Positions 54,875 through 63,678 of a DNA stretch of 64,000 bases are shown here, piece by piece. The translations under genes and the position numbers were made by a program. Numbering within the stretch: the first letter of the stretch is position 1; each line of letters opens with the position of its first letter. The notes beneath the pieces were generated by a model. The model worked only from the letters and a program-made list of their open reading frames with translations. It was not told the DNA's origin and searched no databases. The DNA comes from Wielerella bovis (GTDB lineage: Bacteria; Pseudomonadota; Gammaproteobacteria; Burkholderiales; Neisseriaceae): positions 1,550,001 to 1,614,000 of the forward strand of contig NZ_CP092361.1 in NCBI RefSeq assembly GCF_022354465.1, given 5' to 3'.

Positions 54875-55987
54875 TTACTCGCGTCTTAAATGTTTCGCTT
54901 CCCACCAATTATCATTCACAAAACCGTCCGCATATTTCTCGCCCATTTTGGGCACATCAATGGGCAGACCCTGTTCTTTGGCACTTTTTACCGCATTATC
55001 AATGGACTCGTACCACGGATTTCTGCCAAGACTAAACACGCCCCAGTGCATTGGCACGATTTTTTTGGCATTTAAATCTAGGGTCGCTTGCACTGATTGA
55101 TGGGCGAACATATGCGTTTTTGGCCAGCCTGCATTCGCCGCGTCAATTTCCATAAAGGCGATGTCAAATCCGCCATATTTTTTACCGATGTCGCTAAAAT
55201 GCTGGGCGTAACCCGTGTCGCCGCTCCAATACAGCCGTTTGCTCCCTTCTAGCACAAAAGACGCCCATAAGGTTTTGTTCCTGTCATTTACCCAACGAGA
55301 AGTATAATGCTGGGTCGGTTCGGCGGTGAGTTTGACCGTGCCAACCATCGTGCTGTCGCCCCAACCGAGTTCGATAATCTTTTCAGACGACACGCCCCAC
55401 GACTGCAATCTTGCCCCCACACCAAGCGGTGCGATAAAGCGTTTTGCTTTGTCCGCCAAATGACGAATGGTGGTCGCTTCCAAATGGTCGTAATGGTCGT
55501 GGCTAATCAGCACCACATCAATGTCGGGCAGGTTTTCACGACGGATTGGGGCTTCTTGAAAACGAGGGGCAATCAGGGGCAAATTCAAAGGGTTGGCGTT
55601 GTCAAACACGGGGTCGGTCAAAAAGCGTTGTCCGTCCAATTCCAAAATGGCGGTGGCGTGCCCAAGCCAATAATAGGCAAAGTTTTCAGGCTGCCTGAAA
55701 CTGTTTTTATCCAATAAAATCATCGGTAAACGACCATTCGGTGTATAACCATCGTGGCGAATAAAACCGCCTTTGCCAGTCGCTTTGTCGGGATAATAGG
55801 GCAAATCATCGGTATAAAGATTGGTAAATTGCCCGTTTTTATAATAGGGCAAATGGGCAAAACGGCTCTCGTCAGGCAAATCGCCCAAATTGCGGTACAA
55901 CATCACGCCCAAAATCGCCACAATCAGGGCGAGTATGCCCAAAGTGGCTAGGGTGAATTTCAGGATTTTTTTCAATAAAAGTTTCAT
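54875..55987 (-). CDS. Membrane-anchored metallo-beta-lactamase-fold hydrolase (NAPE-PLD/UlaG-like)
   Basis: A 370-residue protein with an uncleaved-looking N-terminal helix (LATLGILALIVAILGVMLY) that should anchor it in the inner membrane. The MBL-fold motif is SHDHYDHLE (HxHxDH), with further metal ligands expected in WSGDTGY and PMHWGVF. YYWLGHATAILELDGQRFLTDPVF at the start of the fold is typical of the RomA/NAPE-PLD-like group. Substrate unknown. It holds one DUS read as RQPEN, the last such site before the DUS-poor right end. Confidence 0.85.
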   Translation of the reverse strand: MKLLLKKILKFTLATLGILALIVAILGVMLYRNLGDLPDESRFAHLPYYKNGQFTNLYTDDLPYYPDKATGKGGFIRHDGYTPNGRLPMILLDKNSFRQPENFAYYWLGHATAILELDGQRFLTDPVFDNANPLNLPLIAPRFQEAPIRRENLPDIDVVLISHDHYDHLEATTIRHLADKAKRFIAPLGVGARLQSWGVSSEKIIELGWGDSTMVGTVKLTAEPTQHYTSRWVNDRNKTLWASFVLEGSKRLYWSGDTGYAQHFSDIGKKYGGFDIAFMEIDAANAGWPKTHMFAHQSVQATLDLNAKKIVPMHWGVFSLGRNPWYESIDNAVKSAKEQGLPIDVPKMGEKYADGFVNDNWWEAKHLRRE

Positions 55988-56003
55988 TGTTGATTAAATA
56001 AAT

Positions 56004-56034
56004 CAAACCATTAGGGGAAATGCCTAATGGTTTT
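56004..56034. terminator. Hairpin in the MBL upstream gap
   Basis: AAACCATTAGG pairs with CCTAATGGTTT; it can end the leftward transcript from the membrane-protein gene. The rest of 55988-56236 shows no gene. Confidence 0.6.
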
Positions 56035-56196
56035 GGTTGGGGTTGCAAATAAAGGATATTATAAGGGATTTGAGTTATTTTGAGAAATTGAGAGTTGTTA
56101 TGGGTGGGTATAAGGTGGGGTTATACTTAAAAATTTTCCCATTAGTACAATCTGATGAAAACCAAAGTTAAGTTGGATTTTGGGTTAATTGAATTT

Positions 56197-56226
56197 TAAA
56201 GGCTGGTTTAATCTATAACCAGCCCA
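56197..56226 (-). terminator. Terminator of the AT-rich membrane-protein gene
   Basis: On the minus strand GGCTGGTTATAGATTAAACC closes as a stem with AGCC and is followed by TTTAAAATT, 11 nt after the stop codon. Confidence 0.75.
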
Positions 56227-56236
56227 TATTTATTTC

Positions 56237-57298
56237 TTATTCGCCATCTGTCCCATTATTTAATATGTAAATTTGCTGGCACCATTCTTCGTAGATATCT
56301 GAACCATATATTTTTTTCGATAAAATTCTCATTATATTTAAGATTGAGTATTGATATATGTCATTTTGATTATAATCAAATATTATATTATCTAAGATTT
56401 GATAGGGGTGCTGACCATTAGAAGTTAATTCTTGATAATATTTATCAAATATCTTTTGCATACCAATGTTTATGCTATCTAAATCACTTAATATCTCATT
56501 GGTTGATACTTGCATTATACCAAGTGTTTGACCATATTGAGTGTATTTTGCAAATAAATTTTCTACTTTTCTAAACAAAAAAGGTCTATTGAAGTTTTCA
56601 AAAATTATAACAGAATAAGTTAAAAATTCTAAAAACTTTTTATTTTTTTCAATAAAAATCTCTTTATTATCTAAATTTATTGTATCTACAAAATGTTGGT
56701 AATCTTCTCTAAGGATAAATTGATTCAAATTATCATTAATTATATTTTGATATTTTTTATTTATATTTTTGTACTTTACTAAAATATAATTTCTCAATCT
56801 CTTTTCTTTTGCGGATTCTGATATTTCTATTTTGTTTATCGTGTTATAAATAAATATCAATATAATTATCCATAATTCATTAGATAAAGTATTAAAGTCT
56901 GGAATTATAGGCTTTTTGGGCTCAATAATATAAATATATGTTATATAACTAAATAAACAAATACAAAACGCATTAAAAAAATAAATCGGCTTATTGATAA
57001 TATGGTATCTATCCATAAAAATATTAAAAATAAGCCTAATACAAACAGAATACCAAACAACTAGGTATATATTTTTTACATAATAATCAAACCCTAAAAA
57101 ATAAAAAAATGATGAAATAACAATAATAAAAACAACCGATGTAAGAATTTTTAAACTAAAATTAAATGCGATAGAGCCTTCTTTATCTACAATAAAGTCA
57201 ATTTGATTATACCCTAAATTTTCGGAATATTTACCCAACCAATTTGTTAATAAAAACAAAAACAAAGCCAAAGACGGGTATAGTATAAAAATTTTCAT
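56237..57298 (-). CDS. Unknown membrane protein, strongly AT-rich
   Basis: A 353-residue protein I do not recognise. The N-terminal half has about four to five hydrophobic helices (for example SLALFLFLLTNWLG, ILTSVVFIIVISSFFYFLGF, YFFNAFCICLFSYITYIYII and LWIIILIFIYNT). The C-terminal 190 residues are a soluble, Ile/Asn/Lys-rich domain with an EDYQHF segment and a YTQYGQTLGIMQVSTNEI stretch. Base composition is far more AT-rich than both neighbours, and it has no DUS, pointing to recent transfer from a low-GC source. It stands alone with its own terminator. A membrane-sensing or defence role is possible but unsupported. Confidence 0.7.
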   Translation of the reverse strand: MKIFILYPSLALFLFLLTNWLGKYSENLGYNQIDFIVDKEGSIAFNFSLKILTSVVFIIVISSFFYFLGFDYYVKNIYLVVWYSVCIRLIFNIFMDRYHIINKPIYFFNAFCICLFSYITYIYIIEPKKPIIPDFNTLSNELWIIILIFIYNTINKIEISESAKEKRLRNYILVKYKNINKKYQNIINDNLNQFILREDYQHFVDTINLDNKEIFIEKNKKFLEFLTYSVIIFENFNRPFLFRKVENLFAKYTQYGQTLGIMQVSTNEILSDLDSINIGMQKIFDKYYQELTSNGQHPYQILDNIIFDYNQNDIYQYSILNIMRILSKKIYGSDIYEEWCQQIYILNNGTDGE

Positions 57299-57378
57299 AA
57301 ATAACTTACAATAAATATTGATTTAAGATTGTGCCGACTGTGTAATTATAACATATTTTTACCAAAATCTCATTTTAC

Positions 57379-57410
57379 TAAAAAAACACCGCCTTTCCCA
57401 AGACGGTGTC
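57379..57410 (-). terminator. Terminator after the alcohol dehydrogenase gene
   Basis: On the minus strand ACACCGTCTTGGGAAAGGCG closes with GTGT and is followed by a T run. Confidence 0.88.
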
Positions 57411-57425
57411 CCCCTTATCCCCAAA

Positions 57426-58484
57426 TTACCCCTTCAAACTCCCCATATCAATCACAAAACGGTATTTCACATCGGATTTTTGCATTCTTTCATAAGCGGT
57501 GTTGATGTCTTGCATTGCAATCATTTCCACATCTGGCACAATATTATGCTTGGCACAAAAATCCAGCATTTCTTGCGTCTCGGCAATGCCGCCAATCACA
57601 GATGCCGAAATGCTACGGCGACCCATAATCATTGGCACGGTGTTAATGGTTTGTTCCAGTTCGCCAACCAAGCCGACCAGCACCAGCGTACCGTCCAATG
57701 CCAAAGTGGGGATATAGGGTTTTAAATCGTGGGTATATGGCACGGTATCAATAATCAAATCAAAGGTACTGGCAACCGCTTTCATTTGGCTTTCATCGGT
57801 GGACAACACCACACGGCTTGCCCCCAAACGGTAAGCGTCATCGGATTTGCCTGCCGAACGGGTAAATAGCGTTACTTCCGCCCCCATTGCGTGAGCGAGT
57901 TTGACCGCCATATGCCCAAGTCCGCCCAAGCCGACCACTGCAACTTTACTGCCCTTGCCCACTTTCCAATGTCGTAGGGGCGAATAAGTGGTAATGCCTG
58001 CACACAATAGCGGAGCAACGGCTTTGGTGTCCAAGTTTTCAGAAACTTTAAGCACAAAATCTTCGCTGACCACAATGCCCGTGCTGTAACCGCCGTGCGT
58101 GAGCGTGCCGTCAAAGCGGTCAAAACTGCCATAAGTGCCGATGTTGCCGTGTTCGCAATATTGTTCCAAACCGTGCTCACAAGGCGAGCAAGTACGGCAC
58201 GAATCGACCATACAGCCCACGCCCACCAAATCGCCCACTTGGAATTTATGGGCGTTTTTGCCAACTTGGGTAACTCGCCCGATGATTTCGTGTCCGACCA
58301 CAATGGGGTAAGTGTGGGTAAAACCCCAGTCATTGCGGGCGGTATGCAAATCCGAATGGCACACACCACAATACAAAATATCAATCAAAACATCGTCTTC
58401 ACGCAAAGCACGGCGTTCAAAGGCGTAAGGGGCAAGTGGGGTGGTTGCCGAAAAAGCGGCGTAGGATTTTACAGGGTGGGTCAT
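57426..58484 (-). CDS. Zinc-dependent NAD(P) alcohol dehydrogenase (YahK/CAD type)
   Basis: A 352-residue medium-chain dehydrogenase that probably reduces aldehydes with NADPH. Catalytic zinc ligands are in CGVCHSDLH and GHEIIGRV, and structural zinc Cys residues in CRTCSPCEHGLEQYC. The nucleotide-binding GLGGLGHMA follows. The sequence belongs to the cinnamyl-alcohol-dehydrogenase-like group, not the class III glutathione-dependent formaldehyde dehydrogenases, despite lying next to an S-formylglutathione hydrolase gene. No DUS inside. The upstream gap to that gene is 164 bp. Confidence 0.88.
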   Translation of the reverse strand: MTHPVKSYAAFSATTPLAPYAFERRALREDDVLIDILYCGVCHSDLHTARNDWGFTHTYPIVVGHEIIGRVTQVGKNAHKFQVGDLVGVGCMVDSCRTCSPCEHGLEQYCEHGNIGTYGSFDRFDGTLTHGGYSTGIVVSEDFVLKVSENLDTKAVAPLLCAGITTYSPLRHWKVGKGSKVAVVGLGGLGHMAVKLAHAMGAEVTLFTRSAGKSDDAYRLGASRVVLSTDESQMKAVASTFDLIIDTVPYTHDLKPYIPTLALDGTLVLVGLVGELEQTINTVPMIMGRRSISASVIGGIAETQEMLDFCAKHNIVPDVEMIAMQDINTAYERMQKSDVKYRFVIDMGSLKG

Positions 58485-58611
58485 TTTGTGTTCCTAACTG
58501 GTTAAAAAATAGGGGTATTATAAAGGATTTGAATTATTGGTGATAATGGATAATTATGATAGGTAGGTATTAGTTGAAGTGATGATTGATTTTCAGGCAG
58601 CCTGAAAACAA

Positions 58612-58637
58612 ATGCCGTCCAAAATATCAGACGGCAT
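58612..58637. terminator. Hairpin made of foreign (Neisseria-type) DUS core
   Basis: ATGCCGTC and CAGACGGCAT face each other 11 nt from the hydrolase stop. The arms match the Neisseria DUS core rather than the local dialect, which lies next to it at 58591-58606. Confidence 0.75.
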
Positions 58638-58648
58638 CTGTTTTATGC

Positions 58649-59476
58649 TTATTTTAAATATTTGGTGTGAAAAGCAATATGCTCGCCAATAAAACTAGAA
58701 ATAAAATAATAACTGTGGTCATAACCTGCTCGCAAATTAAATTGATATGCCACGCCCAATTTATCCGCCATTTGGCAAAATAGTTCGGGTTTTAATTGCT
58801 CGGCTAAAAATTTATCTTTATCGCCTTGCTCAATCAAAATGGGCAAATTGGGGCGATATTTTTCCAATAACGCCACGCTGTCATAGTCTTGCCACGCATT
58901 TTTATCATCGCCCAAATAGGCGGTAAATGCCTTTTGTCCCCACGCCACTTGGCTGGGTGCAACAATGGGCGAAAATGCCGAAACGCTTTGATAAACATCA
59001 GGATTTTTAAAGGCAATCATCAACGCCCCGTGTCCGCCCATTGAATGCCCAAAAATGGATTGTTTGCGATTTGTGGGGAAATGCTCGTTAATCAACGCAG
59101 GCAATTCTTTGACAATATAATCATACATTTGATAATGCTTTGCCCAGTCGCCCTGTGTGGCATTGACATAAAATCCTGCCCCTTGCCCCAAATCATAAGC
59201 GTCATCGTCCGCCACATTTTCACCGCGTGGCGAAGTGTCGGGGGCGACAACAATCACATTATGCTCATCGGCATAACGGGCAAAACCTGATTTGGTAATG
59301 AAATTTTGCTCGGTGCAAGTCAAGCCAGATAGCCAATATAGCACGGGCAAACGCTCGGTTTTGGCGGTGTCAGGTAAATAAATGGCGAAAGTCATTTCAC
59401 AATTTAGGCAGTCTGAAAAATGTTGCCAAATTTGTTGTTCGCCATTAAAAATGCGGTAGGTTTCTAGGTGTTTCAT
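58649..59476 (-). CDS. fghA: S-formylglutathione hydrolase
   Basis: A 275-residue alpha/beta-hydrolase that releases formate from S-formylglutathione in glutathione-dependent formaldehyde removal. WLSGLTCTEQNF, the nucleophile elbow GHSMGGHGAL and the terminal GYDHSYYFISSFIGEH (catalytic His) are family hallmarks. The Asp is expected in IEQGDKDKF. The ATG at 59476 follows GGAGC and lies 32 nt inside the end of the upstream luciferase-like gene, so the two are cotranscribed. The class III dehydrogenase that usually accompanies it is not in the window. Confidence 0.94.
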   Translation of the reverse strand: MKHLETYRIFNGEQQIWQHFSDCLNCEMTFAIYLPDTAKTERLPVLYWLSGLTCTEQNFITKSGFARYADEHNVIVVAPDTSPRGENVADDDAYDLGQGAGFYVNATQGDWAKHYQMYDYIVKELPALINEHFPTNRKQSIFGHSMGGHGALMIAFKNPDVYQSVSAFSPIVAPSQVAWGQKAFTAYLGDDKNAWQDYDSVALLEKYRPNLPILIEQGDKDKFLAEQLKPELFCQMADKLGVAYQFNLRAGYDHSYYFISSFIGEHIAFHTKYLK

Positions 59477-60467
59477 TGTTTGCTCCGTGTTGGGTTTCGT
59501 ATTCATCAACAATCTCTTTAAATAAACGGTACGACTGGTGCATTTTGTCTTCGTCCCAAATATAGCCTGTACACATAATCTCGTCCACGCCTGTAAATTC
59601 TTGGCGAAACTTGGCGTATTGTTTGGCAACGGTTTGTTTGCTACCAATAAAAATCCCTGCCGTTTGCATTGCAATTGACTGCTCTTCGCCGGCGGAATAA
59701 TAGTCAATGTGTGCCACAGGGGGCTGAATAGGAATGTTAATGCCCCGTTGTTCGTTTAAAAACAGTTGAATCAGCGTGCTGTTATTGTAATGGGCTTCTT
59801 CGTCCGTATCAGCAACGGCAATGTTCCAACAAATAATCACATAAGGCTTGGGGCAATGGGCGGACGGCTGAAAGCGTTCACGATAAATGGCAATCGCCTG
59901 TTTTTGCTCCATTGGCATAAAATGGGACGCAAACACATAGGGCAAGCCCCGCTCGGCAGCAAAATAAGCACTTGCCGTGCTAGACCCCAAAATATAAAGC
60001 GGAACTTGGGTGTTCATCGCAGGTATGGCATTGACACCGTGTGGCTCATACACCCCAAAATAGCGTTGCAAATCAGCGACATCTTGCTCGTGGTTGGTCG
60101 CCTGTCTGCGTAAGGCTCGGGCGGTCATCGGGTCGCTTCCCCTTGCCCGCCCTATGCCAATGTCCACGCGGTTTGGGTACAGCGTTGCCAAAGTGCCGTA
60201 TTGCTCCGCTACGAGTAATGGGGCGTGATTGGGCAACATCACACCGCCTGCTCCTGCCTTAATGCGTGTGGTGTGGTGCAAAATTTGCCCTACCAAAATT
60301 TGCGTGGCTGTGCTGGCGTAAGCGTTGATGTTATGGTGTTCGGCAATCCAATAGCGTTCAAAGCCAAGCGTCTCGCAAAGGCGAGCTTCGCGGAGCATTG
60401 TGTCTATGGCTTGTTTATGCGTTTGTCCTTGTCGGACAGGTACAAGGCTTAGGGCGGAGAGTTTCAT
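59445..60467 (-). CDS. LLM-class (luciferase-like) flavin oxidoreductase
   Basis: A 340-residue bacterial-luciferase-fold protein of the YhbW-like group, expected to use reduced FMN on an unknown substrate. SALSLVPVRQGQTHKQAI at the N-terminus, RYWIAEHHNINAYAST and GAGGVMLPNHAPLLVAEQYGTLATLYPNRVDIGIGRARGSDP are conserved family stretches. It overlaps the start of fghA by 32 nt and probably is the first gene of that operon. No DUS inside; base composition is higher in GC than the neighbouring AT-rich genes. Confidence 0.9.
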   Translation of the reverse strand: MKLSALSLVPVRQGQTHKQAIDTMLREARLCETLGFERYWIAEHHNINAYASTATQILVGQILHHTTRIKAGAGGVMLPNHAPLLVAEQYGTLATLYPNRVDIGIGRARGSDPMTARALRRQATNHEQDVADLQRYFGVYEPHGVNAIPAMNTQVPLYILGSSTASAYFAAERGLPYVFASHFMPMEQKQAIAIYRERFQPSAHCPKPYVIICWNIAVADTDEEAHYNNSTLIQLFLNEQRGINIPIQPPVAHIDYYSAGEEQSIAMQTAGIFIGSKQTVAKQYAKFRQEFTGVDEIMCTGYIWDEDKMHQSYRLFKEIVDEYETQHGANNETPRNLPHF

Positions 60468-60727
60468 TGTGTTGTTTGGTTAATAAAAGGCTTATTATAC
60501 AAGGATTTGCCTTATTATAAAAATTGATAATTGTGATATGTGGGTATTAGTGTTTGTGATAAGTTGTTTTTGGGTTGTCTGAAAAATCAAAATCTCATTT
60601 TTAACCAAAAAAATGTAGCAATCAACCAATTTTTCCTTAATAAAAATGTAAAAAATAACAAATTTTCATTTGAAAAAATGTAATTCTACTTGTAAAATGG
60701 TTGTTAAAACCGTAAAAAGAGTCAATT
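60468..60727. other. Divergent promoter region, no other feature
   Basis: 260 bp between divergent genes, AT-rich, with no DUS, MITE or ORF; GGTTGTCTGAAAAATC at 60575 is only a weak DUS-like match. Confidence 0.5.
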
Positions 60728-62014
60728 ATGTACCGTAAAATCATTCAATCCTTGGAACATTGGAAGCAAAAACCAAACCGCAAACCCTTAATTATTCAAG
60801 GGGCAAGGCAAGTGGGTAAAACTTGGGCAATGAAGCATTTTGGTAAGCAAGCCTTTCCCCAAGTGGCGTACATCAATTTTGACAATAACCCCAGAATGCA
60901 AACGCTGTTTTCAGGAGATTATGACATCAATCGTTTGCTACTTGGGCTAAAAATTGAAAGTGGTGTGGACATTCAAGCCCACAACACACTGATTATTTTT
61001 GATGAAGTACAGGAAGTGCCACAAGCATTGTCATCGCTCAAATATTTTTATGAAAATGCCCCGCAGTTTTATATTATTTCGGCAGGGTCATTATTGGGCG
61101 TATCATTACATCATCAAGTGTCTTTTCCTGTCGGCAAAGTGGATTTTTTATTGCTTTATCCAATGGATTTTTACGAATTTTTAATGGCACTTGACAAACA
61201 AAATTTGGTGCAATTATTACAATCAAAAGATTGGACATTAATTACAGCAATGAAAACCAGTTATATTGAACTTCTTCGCCTGTATTATTTTGTGGGAGGA
61301 ATGCCAGAAGCGGTTAAAATTTTTGTAGAAACACAAAATATCAATGAAGTTCGCCAAATACAAAAGAATTTATTGATGGCGTATGAGCAAGATTTTTCCA
61401 AACACATTCTTGATGGGCAAACCGTACAAAAAGTACGGTCAATTTGGCATTCCATTCCAGAGCAACTTGCCAAAGAAAATAAGAAATTTATTTATGCTAA
61501 TTTGCAAAAAGGAGCAAGAAGCAAAGAATATGAAATCGCCTTACAATGGTTAAAAGACAGTGGTTTGGTGCATAGCGTACCACGCATTAAAAAGCCTCAT
61601 TTGCCATTGTCTGCCTATCAAGATAACGCCTTTAAATTATACGGTTTGGACGTAGGTTTGCTGGCGGCGCAAAGCCATTTGGATGCAAGCGTACTGTTAG
61701 AAGGCAGCCGTATTTTTACCGAATTTAAAGGGGCTTTAACCGAGCAGTATGTACTGCAACAGCTTATCGTCACCCAAGAAAACCCCGTATTCTACTGGGC
61801 AGCCGAAAAAGGCACGGCGGAAGTGGATTTTGTGTTGCAATGCAAACAAACCGTAATCCCGATTGAAGTCAAAGCGGAAGAAAATCTCAAAGCCAAAAGT
61901 TTGAAAGTGTATGTGGAAAAATTCCAACCCGAACAGGCGATACGCTTTTCAATGGCGGATTTTAGGAAGCAGGATTGGCTGGTGAATGTGCCGTTGTACG
62001 GGTTTCTATTTTAG
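60728..62014 (+). CDS. AAA_14/DUF4143-type ATPase
   Basis: A 428-residue protein of the widespread bacterial and archaeal ATPase family with an N-terminal AAA_14 domain and a C-terminal DUF4143 domain. Walker A GARQVGKT is at 25-32, Walker B LIIFDEVQEV near 94-103, and SAGSLLGV follows as sensor. The C-terminal part contains FYWAAEKGTAEVDFVLQ and IPIEVKAEE, a D...ExK-like pattern reminiscent of PD-(D/E)xK nucleases. The biological role of the family is not established. No DUS inside. It is followed after 107 bp by the VPA1262-like gene, same strand. Confidence 0.88.
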   Translation: MYRKIIQSLEHWKQKPNRKPLIIQGARQVGKTWAMKHFGKQAFPQVAYINFDNNPRMQTLFSGDYDINRLLLGLKIESGVDIQAHNTLIIFDEVQEVPQALSSLKYFYENAPQFYIISAGSLLGVSLHHQVSFPVGKVDFLLLYPMDFYEFLMALDKQNLVQLLQSKDWTLITAMKTSYIELLRLYYFVGGMPEAVKIFVETQNINEVRQIQKNLLMAYEQDFSKHILDGQTVQKVRSIWHSIPEQLAKENKKFIYANLQKGARSKEYEIALQWLKDSGLVHSVPRIKKPHLPLSAYQDNAFKLYGLDVGLLAAQSHLDASVLLEGSRIFTEFKGALTEQYVLQQLIVTQENPVFYWAAEKGTAEVDFVLQCKQTVIPIEVKAEENLKAKSLKVYVEKFQPEQAIRFSMADFRKQDWLVNVPLYGFLF

Positions 62015-62121
62015 GAAAAAAGTAAAATAGATAATGGAATTATTAAATATATCAAATAGTTATCATATTAAAAAATGCTTTTTAAATGGTGAATCAAACA
62101 AATTTAATCAAGGAGAAATTA

Positions 62122-63678
62122 ATGAGTTTTGTTGATATTAAAGAAATATTAACAATGCCATCTATCGGCTTATTTAAATACGTTGAGCTTTTTGAAATTG
62201 TTGGCATAAAAGGCAAAGAGCAGCCATTCAATATATTTACTTTAGCTGTCGCTCAAGAATTAGAACTTGACTTAGTAAATGATGAAAAATTTACGCCTAA
62301 TCCTATTCAACTAAAAAAAGATAAATCCCTTAAATTCGGTATTTTTAGAAGCATTCTCTCTATAGATGATTTTCTTGATAGAGTAAATAATTTGGATAAT
62401 AGCCAATGGAAAAACAGCCAACAAAAACCACTTTCTTGTGGGCAGTTAAGGAGTATTCCAAAAGTTTATATTCCAGCCTTAGAAAAAGGTAAAAATGAAT
62501 TTTTAGGCTTATTAAAGAATAATTTCTTTAGTGGTTCTTATCTCTTTGAATGGTTTGATGAGAGTAAAGAGCATGTTCAAGGGTTAATGGAAAATCATTT
62601 AGCTCTTATGGAAATATCAGAAAAATTACAAGAACATTTACCAATTAAAATAGGTAGTCATTCAGATAGGTTAGGTAATTTTATTGTTCAAATTCCTTGT
62701 TCATCAGTTGCTTTTAAAATTAAAGGAATAGATAAAGAAAGTCATCAGTTAATTTCCAATTTATCTATCAATCCTTCCATAGAACCTTTGAATTTAACAG
62801 GTGTTTTTTGGAGAGGAAACAATGGGAGTATTATTGATTTTCAGAAGTTACATCTTACTTTAGGAGAAAATCTAATTCCTTTTAAGCAAATTAATGGGAT
62901 TGGATACTATACAATTTGGGATGAAGATAAGCAGATTATTTGTTCTGGTGGAGTGATTCCTTCGTTTGTGGAAAGTGTGAATCTTTCCATTGGTATTCAA
63001 GAAACAAACCAAAGAATTTTTAAGTTGCCTAATGGTCAAGAGCAAAGAATCAATATATTTGTTCGAGCTTCACAAAGTCAGATAGGTAAATCATCTAAAG
63101 ATTATCGTGATTGGGTTGCAAATCGATTGATAAAGTTTGAGAAACAGGAATTACGTGATTCCTTAAAGCTCCGACAGTTCAAACAGAATATGCGTGAAGA
63201 AGCGTTGGCATTTATTCGAGAGTTAATTAAACGATACGGTGAAAATGGAGTTTATTTGTGGGATCCTTACTTGAACTCTAAAGATTTATTAGAAACTGTA
63301 TTTTTTAATCCTTATGCAAATACTCCAATTAAAGCACTGACAGGGTTAAAAACTTTAGGAGAGCATAACATTAAAACAATATACAAAAGTGAGCTTGAAC
63401 AAGCCATTATTGAAAAAGGTTGGCTAGACTTAATATTTCTTAATGCTGATAAATCTAAGGTAGGGGACTTTCATGACAGATTCATTATATTTCCAAAAAA
63501 TCAAGATAATCCTGCTAGAGCTTGGTCATTAGGAACATCAGTAAACAGTTTGGGAACAAGCCATCATATCATTCACGAAGTAGAAGATGGACAAATCATT
63601 GCTGATGTTTTTGAAGAAATGTGGGAACAGTCAATCGTAAATGAGGAAAATATTATATGGAAATCCAAGAACAGTTAA
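62122..63678 (+). CDS. VPA1262-like protein with C-terminal PLD-like domain
   Basis: A 518-residue protein. The ATG at 62122 follows a strong AAGGAGAAATTA site; an in-frame ATG 36 nt upstream has none. The N-terminal two-thirds resemble the VPA1262 family of uncharacterised proteins. The C-terminal part has FHDRFIIFP (about residues 450-458), then ARAWSLGTSVNSLGTSHHII, the pattern of PLD-like phosphodiesterase domains that carry only one HxD-type half. Low GC, no DUS. The next gene overlaps its end by 22 nt, so at least two products are coupled. A nuclease-like defence component is plausible but is inference; family name from memory. Confidence 0.6.
   Translation: MSFVDIKEILTMPSIGLFKYVELFEIVGIKGKEQPFNIFTLAVAQELELDLVNDEKFTPNPIQLKKDKSLKFGIFRSILSIDDFLDRVNNLDNSQWKNSQQKPLSCGQLRSIPKVYIPALEKGKNEFLGLLKNNFFSGSYLFEWFDESKEHVQGLMENHLALMEISEKLQEHLPIKIGSHSDRLGNFIVQIPCSSVAFKIKGIDKESHQLISNLSINPSIEPLNLTGVFWRGNNGSIIDFQKLHLTLGENLIPFKQINGIGYYTIWDEDKQIICSGGVIPSFVESVNLSIGIQETNQRIFKLPNGQEQRINIFVRASQSQIGKSSKDYRDWVANRLIKFEKQELRDSLKLRQFKQNMREEALAFIRELIKRYGENGVYLWDPYLNSKDLLETVFFNPYANTPIKALTGLKTLGEHNIKTIYKSELEQAIIEKGWLDLIFLNADKSKVGDFHDRFIIFPKNQDNPARAWSLGTSVNSLGTSHHIIHEVEDGQIIADVFEEMWEQSIVNEENIIWKSKNS

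Noticed and set aside
56490..56545. TLGIMQVST in the unknown membrane protein as a lytic transglycosylase (SLT) motif
   Set aside because: The short match is not accompanied by the upstream catalytic Glu context or the downstream SLT motifs, and the domain is on the wrong side for a murein enzyme unless topology is reversed.
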